Shown one piece after another: positions 28,525-37,525 of a stretch of DNA of 64,000 nucleotides. A program made the position numbers and the translations under genes. The number at the start of each line of letters is the position of its first letter. The first letter of the stretch is position 1. Origin of the DNA: an uncultured Psychrobacter sp. Its GTDB lineage: Bacteria; Pseudomonadota; Gammaproteobacteria; Pseudomonadales; Moraxellaceae. The DNA is taken from the NCBI RefSeq assembly GCF_947488565.1, contig NZ_CANKZC010000003.1, forward strand, positions 186,001 through 250,000. Direction: 5' to 3'. The notes under the pieces are model-generated. The model did no database searches. It was given only the letters and a program-made list of their open reading frames with translations, and was not told where the DNA came from.

Positions 28525-28543
28525 TGATAGATTAAATCTATCA
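28525..28543. promoter_or_regulatory. Palindromic LysR operator candidate
   Basis: TGATAGAT-TAA-ATCTATCA is a perfect palindrome with 8-bp arms and contains a T-N11-A pattern, the usual LysR box. It lies between the divergent lysR and ridA genes, 44 bases before the preferred lysR start. Confidence 0.65.
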
Positions 28544-28662
28544 ATTTTAATATTTAATTAGTTAGATTTGTCATTATTAAAAGGGTAGCATGGATGCAAC
28601 ATCGCAATACAGGCTATCAATTAAACAGATGATGCCGCCATTTATCTAAGGAAGAACACCGC

Positions 28663-29052
28663 ATGACGACTCAAACCACTAAGCAGCCCGTTAAGACCTC
28701 ACTTTACGCTTCCAAATCACCGTTAGAGTGGGCAATTACTAACAATGGAACGCTGTATACCGCACAGATTCCTATCGATGAAAATGGTGAAGTGGTCGCA
28801 GGTGGTATTGAGGCGCAAACTCGGCAAACGCTAGACAACCTAAAACATACTTTGGAATCTGCAGGCGTTGGCATGGATTCGGTATTGCAGGTGCTGATTT
28901 ATGTGACGGATCGCGAGTATCTCAAAACTGTCAATCAAGTGTATGCTGAATATTTCGCAGCACCATATCCAAACAGAGCGGCTCTAGTGATAGCAGGACT
29001 GGCTCGCGAAGAGATGCTGGTAGAGCTGGTCGTTTATGCTGCTGTGCCTTAA
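28663..29052 (+). CDS. RidA/YjgF-family protein
   Basis: A 129-residue RidA-family protein (normal size). The family Arg and Glu region reads NRAALVIAGL...MLVELVVYA near the C-terminus, and IPIDENGEVVAGGIEAQTRQ matches the typical early segment. RidA enzymes hydrolyse reactive enamine/imine intermediates, and cluster-bound paralogues often serve a specific catabolic route. It is the first gene after the divergent LysR promoter, with GGAAGA upstream of the ATG, and is followed by an aldehyde dehydrogenase. This suggests a pathway that produces an imine and then a semialdehyde. Confidence 0.88.
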   Translation: MTTQTTKQPVKTSLYASKSPLEWAITNNGTLYTAQIPIDENGEVVAGGIEAQTRQTLDNLKHTLESAGVGMDSVLQVLIYVTDREYLKTVNQVYAEYFAAPYPNRAALVIAGLAREEMLVELVVYAAVP

Positions 29053-29161
29053 GCTTCTCATAGATTCTCCAACGAATAATAATTGTACGTTTTCAGTATT
29101 TTAATTATTCAAATAAATTTTCCAAGATTTTGATTTTAATCGTTTTACTAAGGATGTTCTT

Positions 29162-30637
29162 ATGTCAGCCCAAACCACCCAACAAGTATTGCAACAAGAT
29201 CCAGCCAAATCCATCTATATCAATGGTGAATGGCAAGCGGGCGCTAATAGTATTGCCAATATTAACCCATCTGATACCAGCGAAATCGTTGGTGAGTTCG
29301 CACAGGCCAGCACAGATCAAGTCAAAGATGCTATTGCTGCTGCGCGTCAGGCGCAGCCAAAGTGGGAAGCGACGCCACTTGAAAAGAAGCAGTCTATCTT
29401 GCAAGCGATTGGTGATGAGATGATTGCCCGTTGTGATGAGCTAGGTACTTTATTGTCACGTGAAGAAGGTAAGCCATTTGCGGAAGGTCGCGGTGAGATT
29501 TATCGCGCTGGGCAGTTCTTTCATTATTATGCTGCCGAAGTGTTACGTCAAATGGGCGACCTTGCTGACTCGGTACGTCCTGGGGTCAAAGTCGAAGTCA
29601 CTCGTGAAGCCGTCGGTGTGGTTGCAATTATCTCGCCTTGGAACTTCCCAACGGCTACTGCGGTATGGAAAATCGCCCCCGCTTTAGCTTTTGGTAACAG
29701 TGTTATCTGGAAGCCTGCGAACTTAACGCCTGCCAGTGCGGTGGCGATGGCTGATATTATTCACCGTCAAGGCCTGCCTGAAGGTACGTTTAACTTACTA
29801 TTGGGTGGTGGCTCTAGCGTCGGTGATGCGCTCATCAATTCTAAAGACATCGACGCGGTCAGCTTTACAGGCTCTGTGCCCACAGGTCGCAAAGTCGCTG
29901 CTGCGACGGCTCCAAACTTCATCCGTTGCCAGCTTGAGATGGGTAGTAAAAATGCGTTAGTCATCGCTGATGATGCTGACTTACAAACGGCTATCGATAC
30001 AGCGGTTGCTGGTGCATTTGGGGGCTCAGGACAAAAATGTACCGCCTCTTCACGTCTTATCGTCATGGACAGTATCCATGATGCCTTCGTCGACGGTGTG
30101 GTCGCCAAAATGAAAACGCTAAAGGTTGGTCATGCGCTTGACGACGGTATCTTTATGGGACCTGTGGTCGATGACAAGCAGTTGGCATCAAACATGGATT
30201 GGATCGAAAAAGCCAAGCAAGCCGGTGCCAATTTAGCCTTTGGTGGTGAGCGGTTAGAGATGCCACATGACGGCTACTATATGTCGCCGACCTTGTTTAC
30301 TGAGACTGACAACAGCTGGGATATTAACCAAGAAGAAGTATTTGCTCCGCTGGCCTGTGTCTTGCGCGTCAAGAATTTAGAAGAAGCGATTGCCATGACC
30401 AATGATACGCGCTTTGGTTTGACCGGCGGCATCATTACCCAAAGTCTGCGTAATAGCGCGATGTTTAAAGAGCAAGTACAAGCGGGCTGTGTCATGGTAA
30501 ATCTAGCGACTGCAGGTACCGATTATCATGTGCCGTTTGGTGGTCGTAAAGAGTCAAGCTTTGGCCCGCGTGAGCAAGGTCAATATGCCAAAGAGTTTTA
30601 TACTATCGTCAAGACCGCTTATCAAAAAGCATATTAG
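29162..30637 (+). CDS. NAD(P)-dependent aldehyde dehydrogenase (semialdehyde type)
   Basis: A 491-residue ALDH. Visible motifs are ISPWNFPTATAVWKIAPAL (cofactor loop), FTGSVPTGRKVA, the general-base Glu in LEMGSKNALV, and the nucleophile Cys in GGSGQKCTASSRL. The MGSKNA variant of the usual LGGKNA is common in alpha-ketoglutaric semialdehyde and related dehydrogenases, so an acidic semialdehyde is a plausible substrate. It is cytoplasmic. It follows the RidA gene by 109 bases and precedes an inverted repeat and the dipeptidase gene. The precise substrate is not readable. Confidence 0.9.
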   Translation: MSAQTTQQVLQQDPAKSIYINGEWQAGANSIANINPSDTSEIVGEFAQASTDQVKDAIAAARQAQPKWEATPLEKKQSILQAIGDEMIARCDELGTLLSREEGKPFAEGRGEIYRAGQFFHYYAAEVLRQMGDLADSVRPGVKVEVTREAVGVVAIISPWNFPTATAVWKIAPALAFGNSVIWKPANLTPASAVAMADIIHRQGLPEGTFNLLLGGGSSVGDALINSKDIDAVSFTGSVPTGRKVAAATAPNFIRCQLEMGSKNALVIADDADLQTAIDTAVAGAFGGSGQKCTASSRLIVMDSIHDAFVDGVVAKMKTLKVGHALDDGIFMGPVVDDKQLASNMDWIEKAKQAGANLAFGGERLEMPHDGYYMSPTLFTETDNSWDINQEEVFAPLACVLRVKNLEEAIAMTNDTRFGLTGGIITQSLRNSAMFKEQVQAGCVMVNLATAGTDYHVPFGGRKESSFGPREQGQYAKEFYTIVKTAYQKAY

Positions 30638-30666
30638 TCTTTGATAAAAAGTAGAGGCGTGTTTTG

Positions 30667-30784
30667 CGTAGGGTGGGTTAGTTTTTCAAACTCTTGCAAA
30701 GAGTGCCGACAAAACGTAATCCGCCACTTTAAATATAAACTGTCAAATATCGGCGGGTTACGCTACCGCTAACCCACCCTACGA
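30667..30784. repeat. REP-like inverted repeat ending in CGTAGGGTGGGTTAG
   Basis: CGTAGGGTGGGTTAG at the left is exactly complementary to CTAACCCACCCTACG at the right, with an inner arm around TAATCCGCC / GGCGGGTTA. This sequence type recurs between genes in many bacterial genomes. Here it separates the aldehyde dehydrogenase from the dipeptidase. Confidence 0.7.
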
Positions 30785-30825
30785 CAGAGTTCAGTCGAAA
30801 AACGAGTCATAAGAAGGATAACAAG

Positions 30826-31815
30826 ATGTACCAAGATCATATCGTCATCGACGGATTACAGTATAGCCATTGGGATCGTGACTACTTCAAGATGCTAAAA
30901 GATAGTGGTATCAATGCGGTGCACGCAACCTTGGTTTATCATGAAGACGCGCGTCAGACCATGACCCGCTTTGCTGAGTGGCACGCGCGTTTTGAGCAAA
31001 ACAGTGATTTGATCTTGCCTGTGTATTCGGTCGCTGATATTAAAACGGCAAAAGAACAAGGCAAAGTCGGTATCTTTTTTGGCGCGCAAAACTGCTCACC
31101 AATCGACGATGAGATTGGCCTAATTAGCGTCATGCGCCGTATGGGTCTCTTGATTATGCAGCTGACTTATAACAACCAAAGCTTGCTAGCAACTGGCTGC
31201 TATGAGCAGAATGACAGCGGCGTCACCCGCTTTGGTCAGCAAGCTGTTAAAGAGATGAATCGCGTCGGTATGATCGTCGATATGTCGCACAGTGCTGAGC
31301 AATCTACGCTTGAGGCGATAGAAGTCTCCTCGCGTCCGATATGTATCAGTCACGCCAATCCAACCACCGCTCATGATGCCTTGCGTAATAAATCAGACAC
31401 GGTTATTAGCGCCTTGACCAAAGCGGGCGGGCTATTAGGCTTTAGTTTATACCCGTTCCACTTGCCAAATGGTAGCGACTGTACGCTTGAGGACTTTTGC
31501 AGAATGATTGCCAATTGTGCGGATAAATATGGTGTTGAGCACTTAGCTATTGGTAGCGACTTGTGTCTCAATCAGCCGCAAGCGGTACTTGAATGGATGC
31601 GTAATGGTCGCTGGTCAAAAGCGATGGATTATGGTGAAGGTAATGCTAATAATTCAGGCTGGCCGGATACTTTGCCTTGGTTCGCTGGCAAAGATGGTAT
31701 GGAAAATATCTATAACGGTCTTTTACAGCATGGCTTTAATGAGGCTGATGCTGGCAAAATTATCGGCCAAAACTGGTTTGATTTTTTAGAGCAAGGTTTA
31801 AAGCCATTGGCTTAA
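30826..31815 (+). CDS. Membrane-dipeptidase-family (M19) amidohydrolase
   Basis: A 329-residue protein of the renal dipeptidase family. The start HIVIDGLQYSHWD is a variant of the family's HxD metal site. VDMSHSAEQSTLEAI and ICISHANPTT carry the usual His metal ligands, and LAIGSDLCL the later Asp. In bacteria such enzymes often act on amides or dipeptides within amine catabolism clusters (for example the dimethylglycine region of Pseudomonas). The next gene is a BCCT transporter, so a zwitterionic amine or betaine-like amide is a reasonable guess. It is cytoplasmic, with no signal peptide. AAGGATAACAAG precedes the start. Confidence 0.85.
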   Translation: MYQDHIVIDGLQYSHWDRDYFKMLKDSGINAVHATLVYHEDARQTMTRFAEWHARFEQNSDLILPVYSVADIKTAKEQGKVGIFFGAQNCSPIDDEIGLISVMRRMGLLIMQLTYNNQSLLATGCYEQNDSGVTRFGQQAVKEMNRVGMIVDMSHSAEQSTLEAIEVSSRPICISHANPTTAHDALRNKSDTVISALTKAGGLLGFSLYPFHLPNGSDCTLEDFCRMIANCADKYGVEHLAIGSDLCLNQPQAVLEWMRNGRWSKAMDYGEGNANNSGWPDTLPWFAGKDGMENIYNGLLQHGFNEADAGKIIGQNWFDFLEQGLKPLA

Positions 31816-31833
31816 ATATTAACACTCTAAAGC

Positions 31834-31856
31834 TGAGCTTTGAAAGCTCGTTTTTT
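31834..31856 (+). terminator. Terminator after the dipeptidase gene
   Basis: GAGCTTT/AAAGCTC stem with a tight loop, followed by six T, about 20 bases after the stop codon. Confidence 0.7.
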
Positions 31857-31942
31857 AGAGGTTCGTTGTTTAAATCTAAGCTTTGCAAGCCATCACTCCA
31901 ACGCGCTATAAGACAAACGACGTTTTATAGCGTTAAAATTCT

Positions 31943-31968
31943 TTCATTTTTATAGTGGATTGACTATA
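31943..31968. repeat. Fragment of the MITE-like repeat (right end)
   Basis: The segment TTTTTATAGTGGATTGACTA closely matches the right end of the full copies (ending GAATTGACTATA). Only this end is present, so it is a relic or a chance match. Confidence 0.4.
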
Positions 31969-32011
31969 CCTCTGATTTAAACAATGTAACGTTAGCATAT
32001 GGAGCCACATC

Positions 32012-33685
32012 ATGGCCGATTTAAAGGGATTTAATAGCGATGAGCAAGGACGCTCAGACGTCGACAAAACAACAGGTACCTTAACCCATGTAGAGGGGCC
32101 GTCCGATACCTTAGGTCTTAAAAACCCAGCGTTTTGGTACAGTGGCGGTTTTATTACCCTCTTTGTTTTGATGGCTATCTTTGCTGAGGCGCAATTAGCA
32201 GAAATCGTCAATGTCAGCTTTGCTTGGTCGGTCAATATTTTTGGTCCCTTTTGGCAGATACTGTTGTTAGCGACCTTCGTTATTGCTTTGGCTGTTGGTG
32301 CTGGCCGCACAGGACGAGTTATTTTGGGTAATCTGCCTGTGCCAGAGATGGACAGCTTTAAGTGGATGGCCATTCTTTTTTGTACGTTACTTGCTGGCGG
32401 CGGAGTCTTTTGGGCGGCCGCTGAACCCATTGCGCATTATGTGACGGCGCCGCCTTTATATGGTGAGTCACCAGACTTACAACAACGTGCATTCAATGCT
32501 TTGTCACAGTCTTTTATGCACTGGGGCTTTTTGGCGTGGTCAATTGTTGGCAGCTTGACCGCTATTGTAGTGATGCATCTGCATTATGACAAAGGCTTAC
32601 CACTTAAGCCGCGTACCTTACTTTATCCTGTGTTTGGAGAGCGTGTACTGACGGGTCAAGCTGGCGCCATTATCGATGCTTGTTGTATCGTCGCGGTGGC
32701 GGCGGGCACCATCGGTCCTATTGGATTTTTAGGTTTGCAGACCAGCTATGCACTCAACGAGTTATTTGGTATCCCTGATACCTTTACCACTCAGCTAATT
32801 ATTATCGTATTCGCTATTGCGCTTTATACCATCTCAGCGATTAGTGGACTGACGCGCGGTATGCAGCTCTTAAGCCGTTTTAACGTTACGCTGGCTTTTG
32901 CACTGATGGTTTTCATTTTGATCTTTGGCCCGACCAACTTTATCGTTAATGGCTATATTCAAGGTGTCGGTAGCTTGATTGACAACTTTATTCCGATGGC
33001 CACATACCGCGGTGATGAAGGTTGGCTTAGCTGGTGGACGGTATTCTTTTGGGGCTGGTTTTTGGGCTATGGCCCGATGATGGCTATCTTTATTGCTCGT
33101 ATTTCACGTGGTCGTACCATTCGAGAGTTGATTACCACAGTATGTATCATTGCACCGCTTGTCACCTGTTTTTGGTTCACCATCGTTGGCGGTTCGGGAC
33201 TGGCGTTTGAGATTGCTAATCCGGGCAGTGTGAGCGCCGCCTTTGAAGGCTTCAACTTACCAGGCGCATTATTAGCAGTCACGCAGCAGCTACCGTTTCC
33301 ATTGATTACCTCGATACTATTTTTGATTTTGACCACGATTTTTATCGTAACCACAGGGGATTCGATGACCTATACCATCAGCGTCGTCATCAGTGGCGAG
33401 CGTGAGCCAAACGCTATGATTCGTACCTTTTGGGGCATCATGATGGGGGTTACTGCTATTGTATTGATTTCGCTTGGTTCAGGCGGAGTGAGCGCCTTGC
33501 AGTCCTTTATTGTCATTACTGCGGTTCCTGTGTCTTTTGTTTTGCTGCCTTCTCTATGGAACGGACCAAAAATCGCCCAGCAAATGGCACGTGATCAAGA
33601 TTTGTATCGTCCTAACAAGGTTGTGGTCAATCATCGCAAGGCGGAGGAAAAGCTCGCTAAACAAAAAATTATTGAAGAAAAGTAA
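32012..33685 (+). CDS. BCCT-family transporter (betaine/carnitine/choline type)
   Basis: A 557-residue transporter with 12 hydrophobic segments. The family signature WWTVFFWGWFLGYGPMMAIF near residue 335 and the Trp/Gly-rich segment LLAGGGVFWAAAEPIAHYV near 135 are clear. BCCT proteins take up quaternary-ammonium or related zwitterions by H+ or Na+ symport. The C-terminal tail is short and charged. The neighbouring dipeptidase, aldehyde dehydrogenase and RidA point to nutrient uptake rather than osmoprotection. Two unknown genes follow. A terminator and a repeat relic separate it from the dipeptidase, so it probably has its own promoter. Confidence 0.92.
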   Translation: MADLKGFNSDEQGRSDVDKTTGTLTHVEGPSDTLGLKNPAFWYSGGFITLFVLMAIFAEAQLAEIVNVSFAWSVNIFGPFWQILLLATFVIALAVGAGRTGRVILGNLPVPEMDSFKWMAILFCTLLAGGGVFWAAAEPIAHYVTAPPLYGESPDLQQRAFNALSQSFMHWGFLAWSIVGSLTAIVVMHLHYDKGLPLKPRTLLYPVFGERVLTGQAGAIIDACCIVAVAAGTIGPIGFLGLQTSYALNELFGIPDTFTTQLIIIVFAIALYTISAISGLTRGMQLLSRFNVTLAFALMVFILIFGPTNFIVNGYIQGVGSLIDNFIPMATYRGDEGWLSWWTVFFWGWFLGYGPMMAIFIARISRGRTIRELITTVCIIAPLVTCFWFTIVGGSGLAFEIANPGSVSAAFEGFNLPGALLAVTQQLPFPLITSILFLILTTIFIVTTGDSMTYTISVVISGEREPNAMIRTFWGIMMGVTAIVLISLGSGGVSALQSFIVITAVPVSFVLLPSLWNGPKIAQQMARDQDLYRPNKVVVNHRKAEEKLAKQKIIEEK

Positions 33686-33861
33686 ATTGTTGAACAACTA
33701 TCATAATAGATATATTGTGTATAACATGTTGATTATGATAGTAATTTATTCACAGTGGTTTGATTAAAATGGTTGGTTTTTAAATGGCTTTGATTAAAAG
33801 CACTTCGTTAAAACGGTCAGCCAGTCAACTGGTCTGACATATTATGTAAGGTAGTGGCATT

Positions 33862-35628
33862 ATGAATTTGGTTCACGCAAACAATGAGAGCATTGACGTA
33901 GCGACACTGTCTTTACGCAGCCCCGATGTGGTCATGAATGCTGAGCGACTGGGTGCGATGCACCAGACGCGTATCAGCTTTGTACGTACATTACTGCGTA
34001 AAATTGATAGAGAAAAATGGACACTGAGTACGCATCTGTGGGATTTGGATGACAAGGGTTATGGACAAGTCATCTACCGTTTGCAAACCCCTGAACATAC
34101 TTATCATCTGGTGGTATTCTGTAATGAGCTGGCCGATGACGAGCGTAATGATCGAGTGATCGCTCAAAAGTGGGATGTCACCTTTGGTCTTGTTTTTGGG
34201 GAGATTGGTCAGGAGCTACTCGATAATCTCAAAGCCAATGTACCGCTACAAGAAGCAGGTCGCAATTCCAACATGGTGATGGTGCTGGCACGCGCTAATA
34301 AAAGCGTGCGAGTGTTTGATCATATCGTGAGCGCCTTAGCTGATGGTCAGCAGCCTGACCTTGAGGTGCTCGCACAAGTCGGTTATATCCTGCGTACCAC
34401 GGCAGTCTATGGCAACGGCAAATTTGGTATTTATGATTTTAAGCCATTAGATCATAGCGAAGACTTTAATCAGTCGTTTCGCGCGCAGATGTGTGCAGTT
34501 TATTTGCTACGTGAATTTAGCCTTGATTGGGTTGATTTTTTAGCCAAGAAAAAAGGCGGTAATAAAGCAGTCGCGCTCCATCCAGAGATTAAGCGTTATC
34601 TAGGAATCGGTAACGCGACGGGTCTGGGTATGGCACCGTATCTAATCAATCACCCTTGTATCGTTGATCAGTGGCTCACCACCCGTGAAGAAGCGGTGCA
34701 AGCGACCTTGGTCTGTGATATTGAGTCAGAAAAGGTGGCGTATTTTTCCAGCTTGCTTGCGCGCGCGATTCAGCATTTTACCGAAATCGTTACCATCAAT
34801 GAGCAGCAAGCCACATTAAACGAAGCTGTCGTTACAGAGCTGAGTGCATTGAAAAGCGAGCTTATGACCACGATTGAAGCTTACAAAACATGGGCGGAGT
34901 TCTTGCAAGCTCACGATCATTTAAGTTTTGAGAGCCAAGAAGTCATCATCTCTTGCTTAATGGAGCTATATCCTGAGCGTGTCGATGCGTTTCAAGAAAA
35001 GGTCAACGCGGATGAAGCCTTGTCACTACCAAAAGGCAAAGTGATTCAAGATTTGCTTGATGTATTAGAGTCACGTTATCAATGGGCGATTACGATTGAT
35101 TTTGATGAGCCTGATAATCGCTATTGGTTTTGGTATCGCTCGGTGGATAAAGAAGAGCCACGCATGGGCGTACGCGGGCAAGAGCCCGGTGATGATCGAG
35201 AGCTATCATTAGATATCGGGCGGCAAGCAAAGAACTTGTATGTGGCTTTACAACAGGCCGATCCACAGCAGCTGATATCCGAGTTTATGCTAAGCAAGCC
35301 TAAATACCGTTCTATCGCTCGCCGCGTATGGACCATGGGCCACAAAAAAATGGGTGACATTCAGATGAATGTTTTGCATAAGCATACACCGCCTATGCAT
35401 CTACTACGTTGTAAGCTATCGATGTTTGGCGCGACCAAGTTCGATCCTAGGTCTGATCGCTGGGTACGAATCACTTTGTTCCAAGGTGCGCCTTTATTTA
35501 ACGAAGTACATAGTGATGAATGGCTGTTTCCTTTATTACCTAACTTGTCTACAAAAGATTCATTTACAGAAAATTCGTCTACCCAAACACTGCCCACTCA
35601 AGACTCAACCATTACCAAGGAGATTTAA
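33862..35628 (+). CDS. Unknown 588-residue protein linked to the BCCT cluster
   Basis: I do not recognise this protein. It has no signal peptide or membrane helix and looks like a soluble, mixed alpha/beta cytoplasmic protein. Noticeable segments are KWDVTFGLVFGEIGQELLDN, GKFGIYDFKPLDHSEDF and RYWFWYRSVDKEEPRMG, the last unusually rich in aromatics. The final ~20 residues are a Thr/Ser-rich low-complexity tail. AAGGTAGTGGCATT precedes the ATG. The next unknown gene starts 3 bases after its stop, so the pair is co-translated and probably acts together in the catabolism of the BCCT substrate. Function is open. Confidence 0.8.
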   Translation: MNLVHANNESIDVATLSLRSPDVVMNAERLGAMHQTRISFVRTLLRKIDREKWTLSTHLWDLDDKGYGQVIYRLQTPEHTYHLVVFCNELADDERNDRVIAQKWDVTFGLVFGEIGQELLDNLKANVPLQEAGRNSNMVMVLARANKSVRVFDHIVSALADGQQPDLEVLAQVGYILRTTAVYGNGKFGIYDFKPLDHSEDFNQSFRAQMCAVYLLREFSLDWVDFLAKKKGGNKAVALHPEIKRYLGIGNATGLGMAPYLINHPCIVDQWLTTREEAVQATLVCDIESEKVAYFSSLLARAIQHFTEIVTINEQQATLNEAVVTELSALKSELMTTIEAYKTWAEFLQAHDHLSFESQEVIISCLMELYPERVDAFQEKVNADEALSLPKGKVIQDLLDVLESRYQWAITIDFDEPDNRYWFWYRSVDKEEPRMGVRGQEPGDDRELSLDIGRQAKNLYVALQQADPQQLISEFMLSKPKYRSIARRVWTMGHKKMGDIQMNVLHKHTPPMHLLRCKLSMFGATKFDPRSDRWVRITLFQGAPLFNEVHSDEWLFPLLPNLSTKDSFTENSSTQTLPTQDSTITKEI

Positions 35629-35631
35629 GAC

Positions 35632-36357
35632 ATGATTGTATCGCACAATGAAATCGTGGCAATGGTGTATAAAGCCTTTACGGGGATGCACCGAGAAGTC
35701 GGCGAGGCTGATGTCATCGCCTCTATGGTGGCTGAGCTTGAGATGGCAGGATTGGATGGTGTGCGTCATTTTAATAATGCCACGCCCTTTATCTTAACTG
35801 AGCAAGATACGCCTATTGATATCGTCCATCAAGAAACGGGCGCCATTCGCTTTGATTTGCATGACAGCAGTTTGATTTGTCATTTGCCTGCCATCATGGA
35901 CTACGCCCTAGAAAAAATGGGTGATTTGGATCATTTTCAGATTTATTTAATGAACTGTCATAATCGCTGGTTGGCGTATAGTGAGTTGGTCAAGTTGGCT
36001 GATAACGGTATCGCTTGTCTGGCCAAATGGGATAACGGCTCAGCGCCTAAGCATACTTTATTCACTCTAAATCAAGGCTTTGTCTATCCTGATATTTACT
36101 TCTTTAATAAGGCGCAAGCCAACTATAATACTGACGATATGATCATTGAGCTGGCCACCTCAAATTTTGATATCGAAGACGATATCCAGCACTTCGACCA
36201 TAAGATATCGACGGATGAGCTGTTTGAAACTCATCAGCGTGCATGGAAGGAAGGCATCTATGTCGATGATGAGCAGTGGGCGTTACTCAAAAAAACAGCG
36301 GCTGCCATATTGGTTGAGAACAGCGAAATGTCAAGTAAAGGGGCGGGCGGAGTATAA
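35632..36357 (+). CDS. Unknown 241-residue protein paired with the 588-aa protein
   Basis: Not recognised. A soluble acidic protein without signal peptide. His- and Asp-rich stretches such as DIVHQETGAIRFDLHD and DDIQHFDHKIS could bind metal, but this is not a known motif. It starts 3 bases after the preceding stop. Its ribosome site AAGGAG lies within the end of that gene, so translation is coupled. A strong terminator follows, ending the cluster. Confidence 0.78.
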   Translation: MIVSHNEIVAMVYKAFTGMHREVGEADVIASMVAELEMAGLDGVRHFNNATPFILTEQDTPIDIVHQETGAIRFDLHDSSLICHLPAIMDYALEKMGDLDHFQIYLMNCHNRWLAYSELVKLADNGIACLAKWDNGSAPKHTLFTLNQGFVYPDIYFFNKAQANYNTDDMIIELATSNFDIEDDIQHFDHKISTDELFETHQRAWKEGIYVDDEQWALLKKTAAAILVENSEMSSKGAGGV

Positions 36358-36385
36358 ATCTGACTGACCCATTTATCGACGTCAA

Positions 36386-36414
36386 AACCCGCTATATTTT
36401 TTAGCGGGTTTTTT
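36386..36414 (+). terminator. Terminator ending the catabolic cluster
   Basis: AACCCGCTA / TAGCGGGTT stem with an AT loop and six T. Confidence 0.88.
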
Positions 36415-36508
36415 GCTGTGGGTTGTACGTTGTTAAAAATTGGATTATCAAAAGCTTTAAAATGCTACTTATAAACATTTTTTATTTATTGTTTATTGAA
36501 ATATTCTG

Positions 36509-36532
36509 ATATGTCTGTATTATTGGACATAT
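36509..36532. promoter_or_regulatory. ArsR operator candidate overlapping the arsR start
   Basis: ATATGTC-N10-GACATAT is an inverted repeat whose right arm overlaps the arsR ATG at 36531. Binding here would block arsR expression, as expected for self-repression by an ArsR protein. No strong ribosome site precedes arsR. Confidence 0.5.
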
Positions 36533-36893
36533 GGAAATAACTAACGCTATCGCAAGCTTTGCGGCGCTCTCTCAAGATACTCGTCTAAAAGCCTTTAAAC
36601 TACTGGTCAGTCAAGAACCTAAGGGTTTACCTGCGGGTGAAATAGCCCGTCAGCTATCGGTGCCGCATAACACTATGTCAGCGCATTTATCGGTGCTGGC
36701 ACGAGCAGGGTGGGTGGTCTCAAAACGTCAAAGCCGGCAAATTATCTATCGTGCGTCGCTGTCGCATATGGAGGCGGTTGTGCAGTTTTTGTTGCAAGAC
36801 TGCTGTGCAGGACATCCAGAGCTGTGTGCCTCGCTCATAGACAGTTTGGGTGGATGTGAGACTGCCACAGCTAATAAACAAGGCAGTCTGTAA
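36531..36893 (+). CDS. arsR: Arsenic-responsive ArsR repressor
   Basis: A 120-residue winged-helix ArsR/SmtB protein (SVPHNTMSAHLSVLARAGWV is the recognition region). The classical CVCDLC site in the DNA-binding helix is missing. Instead Cys91, Cys92, Cys99 and Cys109 cluster at the C-terminus (DCCAGHPELC). A C-terminal three-Cys As(III) site is known from Acidithiobacillus-type ArsR, so this is likely the same idea with slightly different spacing. It heads the arsR-arsC-arsH-arsB set, although a repeat element now separates it from arsC. Confidence 0.88.
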   Translation: MEITNAIASFAALSQDTRLKAFKLLVSQEPKGLPAGEIARQLSVPHNTMSAHLSVLARAGWVVSKRQSRQIIYRASLSHMEAVVQFLLQDCCAGHPELCASLIDSLGGCETATANKQGSL

Positions 36894-36940
36894 AGCCAGC
36901 GCTAAGTCGCTAGCTAATTCAATAGACATATTCTTAATAA

Positions 36941-37090
36941 CTATAGTCGATTCTAAATAAAACAGATACATTATATTTCAACGTGGAACTGGTGTATAAA
37001 TTTTTCTTGCGTGCTGTGCCTGCGCTGCTCGATGCTGCGTAAGATTCATCCCAGTTCCACTGTATCGTTTTTATGCTGAATTCTCTATAG
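36941..37090. repeat. MITE-like dispersed repeat, copy 2, between arsR and arsC
   Basis: 150 bp with ends CTATAGTCGATTC and GAATTCTCTATAG, an inner inverted pair (ACGTGGAACTGG / CCAGTTCCACTG) and the core GTGCTGTGCCTGCG. It occupies most of the arsR-arsC gap. Confidence 0.8.
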
Positions 37091-37114
37091 ATTCAAAAAA
37101 TAGGTAAAATTGCT

Positions 37115-37525
37115 ATGAAACCATTGATTTTTCATAACCCTAACTGCGGCACTTCCCGCAATACGCTTGCCATCATAAAAGCATCAGGTGAGCAGCCAGA
37201 AGTGGTAGAGTATCTAAAGAACCCGCCAAGCCGTGACGAGCTGGTTGACCTATTGGCAAAGATGAATATCTCGCCAAGAGAGTTATTACGTAGCAAAGAA
37301 GCTATCAATGATGAGCTGGGCTTAGATAACCCTGCGCTATCTGATGACTATATTATCGATGTGATGATCGCGCATCCTATCTTAATCAACCGTCCTATCG
37401 TGGTCACGGATAAGGGCGCAGCCTTATGCCGACCATCAGAGCGGGTGTTTGAATTGTTAGAAAACCCAGTAATCAGTTTTACTAAAGAGGACGGCGAGAC
37501 GATTTATCATGACAACAACCAATAA
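37115..37525 (+). CDS. arsC: Arsenate reductase ArsC (glutaredoxin-dependent)
   Basis: A 136-residue ArsC of the Escherichia coli plasmid type. The catalytic Cys11 lies in [12 protein letters not shown], and the substrate Arg positions are seen in LLRSKE, INRPIV and LCRPSER. It reduces arsenate to arsenite in the cytoplasm with glutathione and glutaredoxin. It overlaps arsH by 17 bases, so the two are coupled. The nearby repeat element lies upstream. Confidence 0.93.
   Translation: MKPLIFHNPNCGTSRNTLAIIKASGEQPEVVEYLKNPPSRDELVDLLAKMNISPRELLRSKEAINDELGLDNPALSDDYIIDVMIAHPILINRPIVVTDKGAALCRPSERVFELLENPVISFTKEDGETIYHDNNQ

Noticed and set aside
31933..32430. 165-codon minus-strand frame opposite the BCCT gene start
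   Set aside because: Antisense to a clear transporter gene and overlapping its promoter; no homology recognised.
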